A stretch of DNA of 19,047 nucleotides, taken from Clostridiales bacterium. Its GTDB lineage: Bacteria; Bacillota; Clostridia; Christensenellales; CAG-138. Within the stretch, counting starts at the first letter, position 1. Each line of letters opens with the position of its first letter. The notes beneath the pieces were generated by a model, which did no database searches, was not told the DNA's origin, and saw only the letters and a program-made list of their open reading frames with translations. The stretch is taken from assembly GCA_009783775.1 (NCBI GenBank), contig WRCT01000012.1:1-19047 (forward strand), given 5' to 3'. Positions 1 to 7,972 of this stretch are shown here, one piece after another. Both the position numbers and the translations under genes were made by a program.

Positions 1-2
1 CC

Positions 3-3000
3 ATCATCAGCCAAGGTAAGGTAGAAGAGATTCTTTCCAACAAGTCCGGCGACCGCCGCGTTGCGCTCGAAGAGGCGGCGGGCGTTATGCGCTATCGCCA
101 ACGCAAAGAGGAGGCGGCGCGCAAGCTCGATCACACGGAAAAAAACATGGAGCGTATTGCCGATATCCTGCACGAGCTGGAGGACAGATTGGAACCGCTG
201 TCCGAGCAGAGCGAGAAGGCGCGCGCCTACTTTGGCCTGCGCGAAGAGCTGCGCGACCTGGACGTCAATATTTTCCTGTACCAATTTGAACGGCAGAAGG
301 AACGTTTGGCAACGCTCAAGACCGCTATCACCGAGGCGGAGGGGGCCTTGTCCGTCAACGAGGCGGCAGACGGCAATCTTCTGAGCGCCTGTCACGAGCT
401 GGAGGAAACGCTGCGGAATCTGGACGCCTCGTTATCTGCGCAGCAGAACGCGCTCATGCGCCTGCTGGCGGGCGTGGAATCACACGTTGGTGAGAGCAAT
501 GTTTTGCTGGAGCGACGGACGCACGCCCAGACCGAGATTCTGCGTATTGCCGAGGAGAGCCGACAGACGGAGGAACAGATCTCCCGGCTGGCCGAGCAGG
601 CTGCAACCCTTTCCCAAACCACAGAAAAGACCGGCGCGCAAGCCATACTTGACAAACAGCTTGCGGATACACAGCAGCAACTGGCCGTTATGGACACGCG
701 TGTGCAAACCGACGAGGCTACCATCGAGACCATGAAAAACAGCATTATGGAGGCGATGAACCGGCTTTCCGACGCCAGGAGCAGCCTGTCCCGCTTTGAG
801 GCCATGATCGCCGCGCTGGCGGACAGGCAAGCTACCCTTTCCAACGACAAAGAAAAAGTGGAACATGAGCGCAAGCTATTAGGACAAGAGTCGCAGGAGA
901 TGAGCGAGGCGCTGTCAGCCCTCCAAAACGAACGCGCGGAGACTGAACGCAATAATATCGAGGCACGAATCCGGCAGAGCGAATGCGAGACCGCATTTCA
1001 AGCAAATCAAGGCGAATTGCAGGCGTCGCAGCAGGCCTTGGGCGCGCTGGAATCGCGGCTCCATGTCCTGCGGGAGATGATAAAATCCCGCGAGGGTTAT
1101 CAAAACAGTGTGCGTTTTTTAATGCGTGACGTTGAGCAGACCCCCACGCTGAACAAGAAAATGCACGGGCTGGTGACCGAGTTGCTGCGTGTGCCAAAAG
1201 AGTATGAGGCTGCCGTCTCCACGGCGCTGGGCGGCGCCATGCAGAATATCGTAACCCCCACGGCTGAGGACGCGAAGGATTTGATCGAACACCTGCGCCG
1301 CAATGACTATGGCCGCGTGACCTTCCTGCCGCTCTCGCTGATCACGCCCCACACGCTGTCCGAAAAGGACCGCGCCCTGCTCAAAGAGAACGGTTGCCTG
1401 GGTCTGGCCAGCGAGCTGATCGGCGTGAAGGACGGCCTGCAAAAGGTCTGTGACTACCTGCTGGGCAGGACGGTTATCGTGCGCGATCTGGACGCGGGTA
1501 TCGCACTGAAGAAAAAATCACAGAACAGTTTTCATATCGCCACACTCCAGGGCGATTATATCAGCACGGGCGGCACGATGACGGGCGGCAGCGCGGGCAA
1601 GCGCAGCTTGAGCCTTTTAGGCCGCGAGCGCGAGGTGCAGGAACTGGAAAAGTCCTGCAAAGAAAAACAAGCCGCCTGTGCCAAGCTGGAGAAACAGACG
1701 GAGGAAATCAAGCAGAATCTTCTGCTTTGCGGCGTGCAGGTTGACGCGTTCGCGCAGGCCTTGCTTGACCTTGATATCGGGCTGGCCAAGCAGCAGGAGA
1801 AAGCAGAGCTGCTCTCCCGTGATACCGGAGCCAATGCGCGCAGGCTTGAGGAAATAGCGCAAACCGAGCAGGATATCGCGGAGAGCATGGCAGAGCTGCA
1901 AGTGAGCATGAGCCGCTCACAGGAAAGTCAAACCGAGCTGGAGCAGAGCAATGTGGCCTCGCGCGAAGATGTGATTGCCGCGCAAAAACAACTGACCACG
2001 CTCAAACAAGAGCGCGAAGTCCTTGCCGCGACGCTGACCGAACAAAAGGTAGCACGCATGGCCCTGCAAAAGGAAGAAGACGCGCGGCAAAACGAGCTGG
2101 CGCGCCTAACGCGTGAACGCGGGAAGCTGGAAAGCCAAATGCAGAATTTGCTCGCGCAGCGCGATTTGCTCCACGCGCAATCGGCGGATATCGACGCGCA
2201 GCTTGCGGCGCGGGAACAGGATCTTTCCGGCGAACAAGCCGAAGTTCAGGCCGCCCGCCGGGAGCAGGAGCGCCTGGAAGAGGAACGCCGCCGCGTGTCG
2301 GCCATGCTTGCGCAGCACCGCGAGGAGCGGGACGGGTTGCGTGGCACCTACCGCGACATGGGCGAGCGCAAGCACAAGAACGAGCTGGCGGTGAGCCGGA
2401 TCGAAATGGAGTTGAACGCCACGCAGGATCGGATCTGGCAGGAATACGAGCTGACTTATGAGAACGCCCGCGCCCTGCGCCGCGAGATCCCCATCGGCGC
2501 GACCAACGCGCGTATCACCGAACTGCGGGCTGAGATTCGGGAGCTGGGCGAAATCAACCCCACCGCCATCGAGGACTATGTGGCCGTGTCCGCGCGGCAC
2601 GAGGGGCTCAAGCGGCAGTTTGACGATCTGACGCAGGCCAAAGAGGACCTGGGCACGCTGATCGGCCAGCTCACGCGCACGATGGAGGAAATGTTCCGCG
2701 AAGAGTTTACCAAAGTCCAGGCCAACTTCACAGAGGTCTTTGCCAAACTCTTCGGCGGCGGACAGGCCGAGCTGCGTCTGGCCGATCCAAAAGATGTTTT
2801 GAACTGTGATATAGACATCATCGCGCAGCCGCCGGGCAAAAAATTGCAGCTGCTCTCCCTGCTTTCGGGCGGCGAGCGGGCCTTGACCGCCATCGCCCTG
2901 CTCTTTGCCATGCTGCAGGTCAAGGCGCCGGCCTTCTGTGTGCTGGATGAGATTGAAACTTCCCTCGACGAGATCAATGTCAGCCGCTTTGCGCGTTTCC

Positions 3001-3146
3001 TACAGGACTACTCGCAAAACACGCAGTTCATTCTCATCACACACCGCAAGGGCAGCATGGAACTCTGCGACACGCTCTACGGCGTGGCAATGGAGGAAAA
3101 AGGCGTCAGCACGATTGTCTCCGCCAAATTCGGAGAGGCGGGTTGA
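3..3146 (+). CDS. smc: Chromosome partition/condensation protein SMC (5' partial)
   Basis: SMC ATPase that, with ScpA and ScpB, forms the bacterial condensin ring that compacts and segregates the nucleoid. The reading frame is open from base 3, so the gene starts upstream; 1047 codons are present, and against a usual length near 1190 about 140 residues including Walker A are missing. The first visible residues fit the N-terminal head (IISQGKVEEIL, then EEAAGV). Two long Gln/Glu/Arg-rich coiled-coil arms flank a hinge at roughly bases 1090-1620, which ends with a Gly-rich GGTMTGGS motif. The C-terminal head carries the ABC signature LSGGER (2862-2879), Walker B with catalytic Glu in CVLDEIE, the D-loop SLDEIN, and the switch His in ITHRKG. 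Nothing looks broken. Next to ftsY, as in many Gram-positives, but with a small foreign-looking gene between. Confidence 0.97.
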   Translation: MISQGKVEEILSNKSGDRRVALEEAAGVMRYRQRKEEAARKLDHTEKNMERIADILHELEDRLEPLSEQSEKARAYFGLREELRDLDVNIFLYQFERQKERLATLKTAITEAEGALSVNEAADGNLLSACHELEETLRNLDASLSAQQNALMRLLAGVESHVGESNVLLERRTHAQTEILRIAEESRQTEEQISRLAEQAATLSQTTEKTGAQAILDKQLADTQQQLAVMDTRVQTDEATIETMKNSIMEAMNRLSDARSSLSRFEAMIAALADRQATLSNDKEKVEHERKLLGQESQEMSEALSALQNERAETERNNIEARIRQSECETAFQANQGELQASQQALGALESRLHVLREMIKSREGYQNSVRFLMRDVEQTPTLNKKMHGLVTELLRVPKEYEAAVSTALGGAMQNIVTPTAEDAKDLIEHLRRNDYGRVTFLPLSLITPHTLSEKDRALLKENGCLGLASELIGVKDGLQKVCDYLLGRTVIVRDLDAGIALKKKSQNSFHIATLQGDYISTGGTMTGGSAGKRSLSLLGREREVQELEKSCKEKQAACAKLEKQTEEIKQNLLLCGVQVDAFAQALLDLDIGLAKQQEKAELLSRDTGANARRLEEIAQTEQDIAESMAELQVSMSRSQESQTELEQSNVASREDVIAAQKQLTTLKQEREVLAATLTEQKVARMALQKEEDARQNELARLTRERGKLESQMQNLLAQRDLLHAQSADIDAQLAAREQDLSGEQAEVQAARREQERLEEERRRVSAMLAQHREERDGLRGTYRDMGERKHKNELAVSRIEMELNATQDRIWQEYELTYENARALRREIPIGATNARITELRAEIRELGEINPTAIEDYVAVSARHEGLKRQFDDLTQAKEDLGTLIGQLTRTMEEMFREEFTKVQANFTEVFAKLFGGGQAELRLADPKDVLNCDIDIIAQPPGKKLQLLSLLSGGERALTAIALLFAMLQVKAPAFCVLDEIETSLDEINVSRFARFLQDYSQNTQFILITHRKGSMELCDTLYGVAMEEKGVSTIVSAKFGEAG

Positions 3147-3150
3147 TATA

Positions 3151-3540
3151 ATGAAACTTGACATGGATAAGTATCAGGACTTCACTGGCTCGATTATCAA
3201 AAAGAGAGCCGTGTTTTTTCAACCAAACCTTTGCTATCTTTATTTGCGGAATGACGAAAAGCAGATCAAGGTGATAATTGGCAAGTCAGCTGGTGAGCAA
3301 CTCCCAATAGGCCGGAAGCTGATTGTAGGACATATTGAGAAAAAGCTCATTAACATACGTCCTTTTTCGATGGTTAGGGAAAGCTATCCATGTAACCTGT
3401 ACGGCAGGACTATCCAAGCAGATGAGTGTTCAGTCGTGCAGGAAATAATCAGAAAACCAGAGGAGGCTGCTGAACTTCCATTCGATATTGAAGAGGCTCT
3501 TTCCCTCTGCCCCCAATGCATTTACAATCTACACCGATAA
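3151..3540 (+). CDS. Hypothetical 129-aa protein, AT-rich, between smc and ftsY
   Basis: I do not recognise this protein. The ATG lies 4 bases after the smc stop, with a GAGGCGGG stretch 11-12 bases upstream as a distant ribosome site; an internal ATG at 3163 has no better site. The N-terminal half alternates hydrophobic and charged residues (FTGSIIKKRAVFF, then CYLYLRNDEKQIKVIIG, then KLIVGHIEKKLINIRPF), suggesting a small beta-barrel, which is inference only. Five cysteines are present, two as CPQC near the C-terminus. There is no signal peptide or membrane segment. Composition is unlike its neighbours: I count about 43% GC over 3181-3540, against about 60% in sampled parts of smc and ftsY. 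It uses AT-ending codons freely, which suggests recent acquisition. It probably shares the smc-ftsY transcript. Confidence 0.75.
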   Translation: MKLDMDKYQDFTGSIIKKRAVFFQPNLCYLYLRNDEKQIKVIIGKSAGEQLPIGRKLIVGHIEKKLINIRPFSMVRESYPCNLYGRTIQADECSVVQEIIRKPEEAAELPFDIEEALSLCPQCIYNLHR

Positions 3541-3551
3541 AAGGAACCACC

Positions 3552-4451
3552 ATGGAAAAACAAACCTTCTTTCAAAAATTACGCAAAGGCATGGGCAAGA
3601 CGCGAGACAACTGGTTTTCGGGCCTGTTTACAAGCGAGCGCTTAAATGACGAGTTTTATGAGGAGCTGGAAGAGGCGCTGATTCTGGCCGACGCGGGCAT
3701 GGAAACCGCCTGCCGCTTGACCGAGCGGCTGCGCGCCGCAGTGAAGGCCAATAAGCTGGAGACACGAGAGCAAGCGCGCGAACAATTGACGCGTCTTATC
3801 GCGGAGACCGTTACGCCAAAAACCGATTTTTCCGCCGACGGCGGCCCCTGCGCTCTGCTCATTGTGGGCGTGAACGGCGTGGGCAAGACCACCTCGATCG
3901 GCAAGATCGCCAACGCCTACCGACTGGCTGAACGCAAGGTAGTTCTGGCCGCGGCGGACACCTTCCGCGCGGCGGCGGCCGAGCAACTTGGGCAGTTGGC
4001 CGAGCGCGCGCAGGTGCCCATGATCCGCCACAGCGAGGGCTCCGACCCCGCCGCCGTGGTCTTTGACGCCATCGCATCCTATAAGGCCAAGGGCTGCGAT
4101 TTGCTGATCGCCGATACGGCGGGCCGCCTGCACAATAAAAAGAATCTGATGAACGAACTGGCCAAGATCCGACGCGTGATCACGCGTGAGCTGCCCGACG
4201 TCCCCTGCGAAACCCTGCTTGTGCTGGACGCGACCACGGGCCAAAACGCCACCGCGCAGGTCAAGGCCTTTGCCGAGGCGGCGGAACTCACCGGCCTCAT
4301 TTTAACCAAACTGGATGGCACGGCCAAGGGCGGCATTGTCATTCATATTGCGGACTCGCTCGGCGTACCCGTCCGTTTTGTCGGGGTAGGGGAGGGGATC
4401 GACGATCTCCAGGCCTTTGATCCAGAGGCGTTCGCCGGAGCGATTCTATAA
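3552..4451 (+). CDS. ftsY: Signal recognition particle receptor FtsY
   Basis: SRP receptor GTPase that docks ribosome-nascent chain-SRP complexes at the membrane by forming a twinned GTPase with Ffh. 299 aa. The N domain (about 1-95) is a helical bundle without the long acidic extension of E. coli FtsY, as usual in Gram-positives. The G domain has G1 GVNGVGKT (106-113), the insertion-box motif DTFRAAA (136-142), G3 DTAGR (188-192), G4 TKLD (252-255) and the closing GVGEGIDDLQ (278-287). The chosen ATG follows AAGGAACCACC, giving an AAGGA ribosome site about 6 bases upstream. An in-frame ATG at 3516 would overlap the preceding gene and lacks conserved sequence. Complete, with no unusual residues seen. 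Confidence 0.97.
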   Translation: MEKQTFFQKLRKGMGKTRDNWFSGLFTSERLNDEFYEELEEALILADAGMETACRLTERLRAAVKANKLETREQAREQLTRLIAETVTPKTDFSADGGPCALLIVGVNGVGKTTSIGKIANAYRLAERKVVLAAADTFRAAAAEQLGQLAERAQVPMIRHSEGSDPAAVVFDAIASYKAKGCDLLIADTAGRLHNKKNLMNELAKIRRVITRELPDVPCETLLVLDATTGQNATAQVKAFAEAAELTGLILTKLDGTAKGGIVIHIADSLGVPVRFVGVGEGIDDLQAFDPEAFAGAIL

Positions 4452-4458
4452 TTTTCTC

Positions 4459-4486
4459 TTGACAATAAGGAATAATGGGGTATAAT
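4459..4486 (+). promoter_or_regulatory. Strong sigma-A promoter for ylxM-ffh and downstream genes
   Basis: A perfect TTGACA (4459-4464) is separated by 16 bases from a perfect TATAAT (4481-4486), 7 bases after the ftsY stop. Both hexamers match the housekeeping consensus and the spacer is one base under the optimum. Transcription would start around 4492-4495, right at the left arm of the dyad. This is the clearest promoter in the window and separates ftsY from the ylxM-ffh-rpsP-trmD block. Confidence 0.88.
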
Positions 4487-4490
4487 ACTC

Positions 4491-4520
4491 AAGGTGTAAA
4501 GGTTTTTCACTTTACACCTT
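4491..4520. promoter_or_regulatory. 11-bp dyad at the 5' end of the ylxM transcript (operator or mRNA hairpin)
   Basis: AAGGTGTAAAG (4491-4501) is perfectly complementary to CTTTACACCTT (4510-4520), with an 8-base loop. It sits where the promoter at 4459-4486 should initiate, 8 bases before the ylxM ATG. It could be a repressor operator at the start site, a 5' stem that stabilises the mRNA or hides the start region, or a weak terminator for ftsY read-through, since four T residues (4519-4522) straddle its end. The short T run makes the terminator reading the weakest. Confidence 0.6.
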
Positions 4521-4528
4521 TTGGATTT

Positions 4529-4846
4529 ATGGACAAGATTTTTCAACTGGCCCGGCTATGCGATTGTTACGGTGCGCTGCTGACAGCACACCAACGGCAG
4601 ATCGTGGCGCAATATGTCGACGAGAATTGCTCGCTGGCCGAGATCGCCGAACGGGAGGGCATTTCGCGGCAGGGGGTGCGTGACACCCTGCGCCGCGCCG
4701 AAAAGCAACTTGAGGCCTATGAGCAGGCATTGGGATTAGCAGACAAAATCCAACGCCACCGACGGCAGATAGAAAAGCTGACGAAACAAAACCCTAATTT
4801 GGCGACGGAAATAGAATCCCTCCAAGAAATTTGGAACGACTTGTAA
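4529..4846 (+). CDS. ylxM: YlxM/p13-like SRP-associated HTH protein
   Basis: Small helix-turn-helix protein of the YlxM/p13 family (UPF0122), encoded beside ffh in Gram-positives and mycoplasmas and associated with SRP GTPase function. 105 aa. The HTH, about residues 35-58 (SLAEIAEREGISRQGVRDTL), resembles sigma-70 region 4; a charged helical tail follows. The ATG at 4529 was chosen because the family begins about here (MDKIFQLARLCDCYGALLT). The in-frame ATG at 4475 lies inside the promoter and would force translation across the -10 hexamer. The ribosome site is poor (GGA 3 bases upstream), so translation may depend on how the upstream dyad folds. The ffh start is 27 bases downstream of the stop. 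Confidence 0.9.
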   Translation: MDKIFQLARLCDCYGALLTAHQRQIVAQYVDENCSLAEIAEREGISRQGVRDTLRRAEKQLEAYEQALGLADKIQRHRRQIEKLTKQNPNLATEIESLQEIWNDL

Positions 4847-4873
4847 CCTGCAACTTGTAACCGGAGAACCAAT

Positions 4874-6208
4874 ATGGCATTTGAGGGCATATCCTCCAAA
4901 CTGCAAAGCGTATTCAAGAAACTCACGGGTCGTGGCCGTCTCAGTGAAAAGGACGTAAAGGAGGCCATGCGCGAGGTGAAGCTCGCCCTGTTGGAGGCCG
5001 ACGTCAACTTTCTGGTCGTCAAGGACTTTATCGCCAAGGTGACGACGCGCGCTGTGGGCAGTGATGTATTGGAGAGCTTAACGCCCGGCCAGCAGATCAT
5101 CAAGATCGTCAACGAGGAACTGACCGCGCTGATGGGCGGCGCCCAGGCCAAGCTGGAGTTTGGCAACACCAAGCCCGCGATCATTCTGATGGCGGGACTC
5201 CAGGGCGCGGGCAAAACGACCATGTGCGGCAAGCTGGCGATGTATCTCAAAAAGCATTACGGCAAGTCACCGCTGCTGGTCGCCTGCGACATCTACCGCC
5301 CCGCCGCCATTGAGCAGCTGCAGATCGTCGGCGGCAAGGCCGAAGTGCCCGTATATGAGGCGGGCAAGCAGGATCCTGTCAAGACCGCGAAGGCCGCGAT
5401 CGACCACGCGCGCCGTCACTTTTTTGATGTGGTGATCATCGACACTGCGGGCCGTCTGCATATCGACGCGGAGATGATGAGCGAGCTCTCCCGAATCAGC
5501 AAAGCGGTCAATCCTGCGGAGATCCTTTTGGTTGTGGATGCCATGACCGGCCAGGACGCGGTGAACGTGGCCAAGACCTTCCACGAGACCGTGCCGCTCA
5601 CCGGCGTGATTTTGACCAAGCTGGACGGCGACACACGCGGCGGCGCGGCGCTGTCCGTGCGCGCGGTGACGGGCAAGCCGATCAAGTTCTCCGGTATCGG
5701 CGAAAAGCTGACCGATATCGAGCCCTTCCATCCGGACCGCATGGCCTCGCGCATTCTGGGCATGGGCGATATGCTGACCCTGATCGAAAAAGCGCAGCAG
5801 AGCTTTGACGAGGAAAAGGCCGCAGCGCTGGAAAAGAAAATGCGCACGGAGACCTTCACGCTTGAGGACTTTTTAGAACAAATGGAGCAAATGCAGGGCA
5901 TGGGTTCCATGGACGAACTGATTGCCATGATCCCCGGCCTCGGCGGCAAGATGGGACCTGTGCAGGTGGACGAAAAGCAACTGGCGCGCACCAAGGCCAT
6001 CATTCAGTCCATGACGCCGCGCGAGCGGCAAAAGCCGGAGATATTAAACGCCAGCCGCAGAAAACGTATCGCGCGCGGCAGCGGAACGACCGTGCAGGAC
6101 GTGAACCGGCTGATGAACCAGTTTGAGGGGTCCCGCAAGATGATGAAACAATTCTCGGGGCGCGGCAAGCCGGGCAAGTTCGGGAGACAGAAATTTCCCT
6201 TTATGTAG
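4874..6208 (+). CDS. ffh: Signal recognition particle protein Ffh (SRP54)
   Basis: GTPase subunit of SRP that binds signal peptides of nascent membrane and secreted proteins together with SRP RNA and delivers them to FtsY. 444 aa, normal length. The N domain (1-100) is followed by a G domain with G1 GLQGAGKTT (108-116), DIYRPAAIEQL (139-149), G3 DTAGR (190-194) and G4 TKLD (248-251). The methionine-rich M domain (about 325-435) contains the SRP RNA-binding motif RRKRIARGSG (395-404) and a basic Gly/Lys tail. The start is set by GGAGA 6 bases upstream of the ATG. The SRP RNA gene is not in this window. Confidence 0.98.
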   Translation: MAFEGISSKLQSVFKKLTGRGRLSEKDVKEAMREVKLALLEADVNFLVVKDFIAKVTTRAVGSDVLESLTPGQQIIKIVNEELTALMGGAQAKLEFGNTKPAIILMAGLQGAGKTTMCGKLAMYLKKHYGKSPLLVACDIYRPAAIEQLQIVGGKAEVPVYEAGKQDPVKTAKAAIDHARRHFFDVVIIDTAGRLHIDAEMMSELSRISKAVNPAEILLVVDAMTGQDAVNVAKTFHETVPLTGVILTKLDGDTRGGAALSVRAVTGKPIKFSGIGEKLTDIEPFHPDRMASRILGMGDMLTLIEKAQQSFDEEKAAALEKKMRTETFTLEDFLEQMEQMQGMGSMDELIAMIPGLGGKMGPVQVDEKQLARTKAIIQSMTPRERQKPEILNASRRKRIARGSGTTVQDVNRLMNQFEGSRKMMKQFSGRGKPGKFGRQKFPFM

Positions 6209-6213
6209 TTGTC

Positions 6214-6231
6214 AAACGGGGCACCGTTTTT
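6214..6231 (+). terminator. Small hairpin with T run between ffh and rpsP (weak terminator or attenuator)
   Basis: AAACGG (6214-6219) pairs with CCGTTT (6224-6229) around a GGCA loop, and the T run continues to 6231. The stem is only 6 bp and half the T run is inside it, so partial termination or mRNA processing is more likely than a full stop. It lies 5 bases after the ffh stop. I see no convincing promoter between it and rpsP, so some read-through is presumably needed. Confidence 0.4.
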
Positions 6232-6260
6232 CATAGAAAACAATCAAAAGGAGATAACCA

Positions 6261-6503
6261 ATGTTAAAGATCAGACTGCGCCGTATGGGCGCGAAAAAAG
6301 CACCCTTCTACCGCATCGTGGTGGCCGATTCCAGAGCCCCGCGTGACGGCGCCTTTGTGGAGGAACTGGGCTACTACAACCCGCTCAAAGATCCTGCCGA
6401 GCTAAAGGTAGACAGCGAAAAGGCGGCCGAGTGGATCCGCAAGGGCGCGCAGCCCACCGAGACCGTCCGCGCCCTGCTCAAAAAGGCAGTAGCAGACAAC
6501 TAG
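6261..6503 (+). CDS. rpsP: 30S ribosomal protein S16
   Basis: Component of the small ribosomal subunit body, important for early 16S rRNA folding. 80 aa, usual size. It begins with the hallmark MLKIRLRRMGAKKAPFYRIV and continues with VVADSRAPRDG and ELGYYNP, all characteristic of bacterial S16; the C-terminal region holds the usual PTETVRALLKKA helix. A strong ribosome site (AAGGAG, 6248-6253) lies 7 bases upstream of the ATG. It heads the classic rpsP-khpA-rimM-trmD cluster. Confidence 0.98.
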   Translation: MLKIRLRRMGAKKAPFYRIVVADSRAPRDGAFVEELGYYNPLKDPAELKVDSEKAAEWIRKGAQPTETVRALLKKAVADN

Positions 6504-6512
6504 GGTAAGACT

Positions 6513-6740
6513 ATGGAAAAACTGGTAGAATTCATTGCCCAAAGCCTGGTCGAAAAGCCGGAGGCCGTGCGCGTTACGCGCAGGGACGAGAGCGACAGGA
6601 TCATCATTGAGCTGGCCGTGGATCCGGACGACATTGGCAAGGTCATCGGCAGGCAGGGCCGTATCGCGAAGGCAATCCGCACTGTTGTTAAGGCGGCCTC
6701 GGTCAAGAGCGACAAAAAAGTCGTCGTCGATATCCTGTGA
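6513..6740 (+). CDS. khpA: KhpA-type KH-domain RNA-binding protein (YlqC family)
   Basis: Single KH-domain protein of 75 aa. Family members bind small RNAs and mRNAs, pair with KhpB/EloR in several Firmicutes and influence cell division. The KH core has the nucleic-acid-binding loop GRQG (46-49) within IGKVIGRQGRIAKAIR, and the C-terminal VVVDIL strand is typical. It starts 9 bases after the rpsP stop with a modest AGGGTAAG ribosome site. Its TGA stop overlaps the rimM GTG start as GTGA, so the two are translationally coupled. Confidence 0.93.
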   Translation: MEKLVEFIAQSLVEKPEAVRVTRRDESDRIIIELAVDPDDIGKVIGRQGRIAKAIRTVVKAASVKSDKKVVVDIL

Positions 6741-7252
6741 CCTATCTGCGGGTAGGCGTCATCGCACGCCCGCACGGCGTACGCGGCGCGGTGAAGGTGA
6801 CGCCCTTAACGGACGACGTCACACGCTTTACAGGGCTTTCACAGGCCTTTTTGGAGCGGCAGGGGGAAGAATACTCTCCTATGCCGCTATCCGTGCTTTC
6901 TGTGGGCCCTAAAGCCGTGCTGGTGTTGCTTGACGGCGTGGATACCGTGGAGCAAGCCGAGGCCCTGCGCGGGGCCTATCTTTGTGTACCGCGCGGTCAG
7001 GCAATTGCGCTGCCGCCCGATACCTACTTTGTGGCTGACTTGGTTGGCTGCAGCGTGAGTGACACCGACGGCGAAGAATACGGCAAGATTACCGACGTGC
7101 TGGAGACCGGCGCGAACGATGTATATGTGATTGCAAACGGCAAGCTCATGGTTCCCGCGCTGAAAAAGGCGCTGCACACCGTTGACGTAACGAACAAGCG
7201 CGTGATTCTGTATGCGGACGTGCTAAAGGAGGTGGGTCTCTTTGAAGATTGA
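6737..7252 (+). CDS. rimM: Ribosome maturation factor RimM
   Basis: 16S rRNA processing factor that binds S19 and assists 30S head assembly. 171 aa. The N-terminal RimM beta-barrel starts YLRVGVIARPHGVRGAVKV (3-21), with the diagnostic GxxxxxHGVRGxVKV pattern. A PRC-barrel domain covers about residues 95-168, with YFVADLVGCSV, GKITDVLETGANDVYVI and LMVPALKKAL. The start is a GTG overlapping the khpA stop by 4 bases. No Shine-Dalgarno is visible, so it probably relies on ribosomes terminating on khpA. Its 3' end contains the ribosome site for trmD and overlaps it by 11 bases. Confidence 0.96.
   Translation: MTYLRVGVIARPHGVRGAVKVTPLTDDVTRFTGLSQAFLERQGEEYSPMPLSVLSVGPKAVLVLLDGVDTVEQAEALRGAYLCVPRGQAIALPPDTYFVADLVGCSVSDTDGEEYGKITDVLETGANDVYVIANGKLMVPALKKALHTVDVTNKRVILYADVLKEVGLFED
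7225..7234 (+). promoter_or_regulatory. Ribosome binding site fixing the TTG start of trmD
   Basis: AAAGGAGGTG inside the rimM coding sequence closely matches the anti-Shine-Dalgarno sequence. It lies 7 bases upstream of the TTG at 7242, which decides that rare start codon. No ATG or GTG in the trmD frame falls closer to the conserved N-terminus. Confidence 0.85.
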
Positions 7253-7913
7253 TATCCTCACGCTGTTCCCCGAAATGTTCACAGGCGTGCTTTCTGCGAG
7301 CATTCTGGGCCGCGCGGCGGCAGCGGATCTGCTCACCGTTGAGACGCACAACATTCGCGACTATTCCACGGACAAGCACAGAAAAGCGGATGACTATCCT
7401 TTCGGCGGCGGGGCGGGGCTTGTAATGATGGCACAGCCGATCTTCGACTGCATGGCGGCGATGACGGGGGAGGGGCCTGCTCATCGCGTTCTGCTCACCC
7501 CGCGCGGCGCACCGCTGTGTCCCGATATTGCCAAACGGCTGGCGAATGAGGAGCACCTTGTACTGCTTTGCGGACACTACGAAGGCGTGGATGAGCGGGT
7601 TATGACCATTATCGACGAGGAGGTCTCCATCGGCGACTATGTATTGACCGGCGGCGAACTGCCCGCCATGGTGCTGGTGGACTGTCTGGCGCGCTTTGTT
7701 CCCGGTGTGCTGGGCGGCGAGATGAGCACAGAGGAAGAGTCTTTTGTAAACGATTTGCTCGAGTACCCGCAGTATACACGGCCTGCGGACTTTCGCGGCT
7801 TGCAGGTACCGGAGATCCTGCTCAGCGGCCATCACGCAAATATCCAGGCCTGGCGGCGGTCGCAGGCAGAAGAAAAAACACGTCAAATACGTCCTGATTT
7901 ATTGTACAAATAG
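7242..7913 (+). CDS. trmD: tRNA (guanine-N1)-methyltransferase TrmD
   Basis: Transfers methyl from S-adenosylmethionine to N1 of G37 in tRNAs with G36, preventing +1 frameshifting. 223 aa, slightly shorter than the usual 240-255 because the C-terminal tail is short. The N-terminus is canonical (KIDILTLFPEMF). The trefoil-knot cofactor site is intact: LLCGHYEGVDERV (108-120) and SIGDYVLTGGELPAM (129-143). The C-terminal tRNA-binding part has LLEYPQYTRP and LLSGHHANI. At the position of the E. coli catalytic Asp169 (TEDSF) this protein has Glu166 (EEESF); this may be a lineage variant. TTG start, set by the strong ribosome site inside rimM. Confidence 0.97.
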   Translation: MKIDILTLFPEMFTGVLSASILGRAAAADLLTVETHNIRDYSTDKHRKADDYPFGGGAGLVMMAQPIFDCMAAMTGEGPAHRVLLTPRGAPLCPDIAKRLANEEHLVLLCGHYEGVDERVMTIIDEEVSIGDYVLTGGELPAMVLVDCLARFVPGVLGGEMSTEEESFVNDLLEYPQYTRPADFRGLQVPEILLSGHHANIQAWRRSQAEEKTRQIRPDLLYK

Positions 7914-7972
7914 AATAACAAATGATTCTCTTTAATACATTGTAATACCAATGGACAAGGAGGTCATTTTTT

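Noticed and set aside
4475..4528. Upstream ATG extension of ylxM
   Set aside because: It would start before the -10 hexamer of the promoter at 4459-4486 and adds residues not found in the family.
4839..4862. Direct repeat ACTTGTAACC, two copies 14 bases apart, between ylxM and ffh
   Set aside because: Short, only two copies and no symmetry; probably chance or a small local duplication.
7146..7886. 246-codon open frame on the - strand opposite rimM and trmD
   Set aside because: Shadow of two unmistakable conserved genes.
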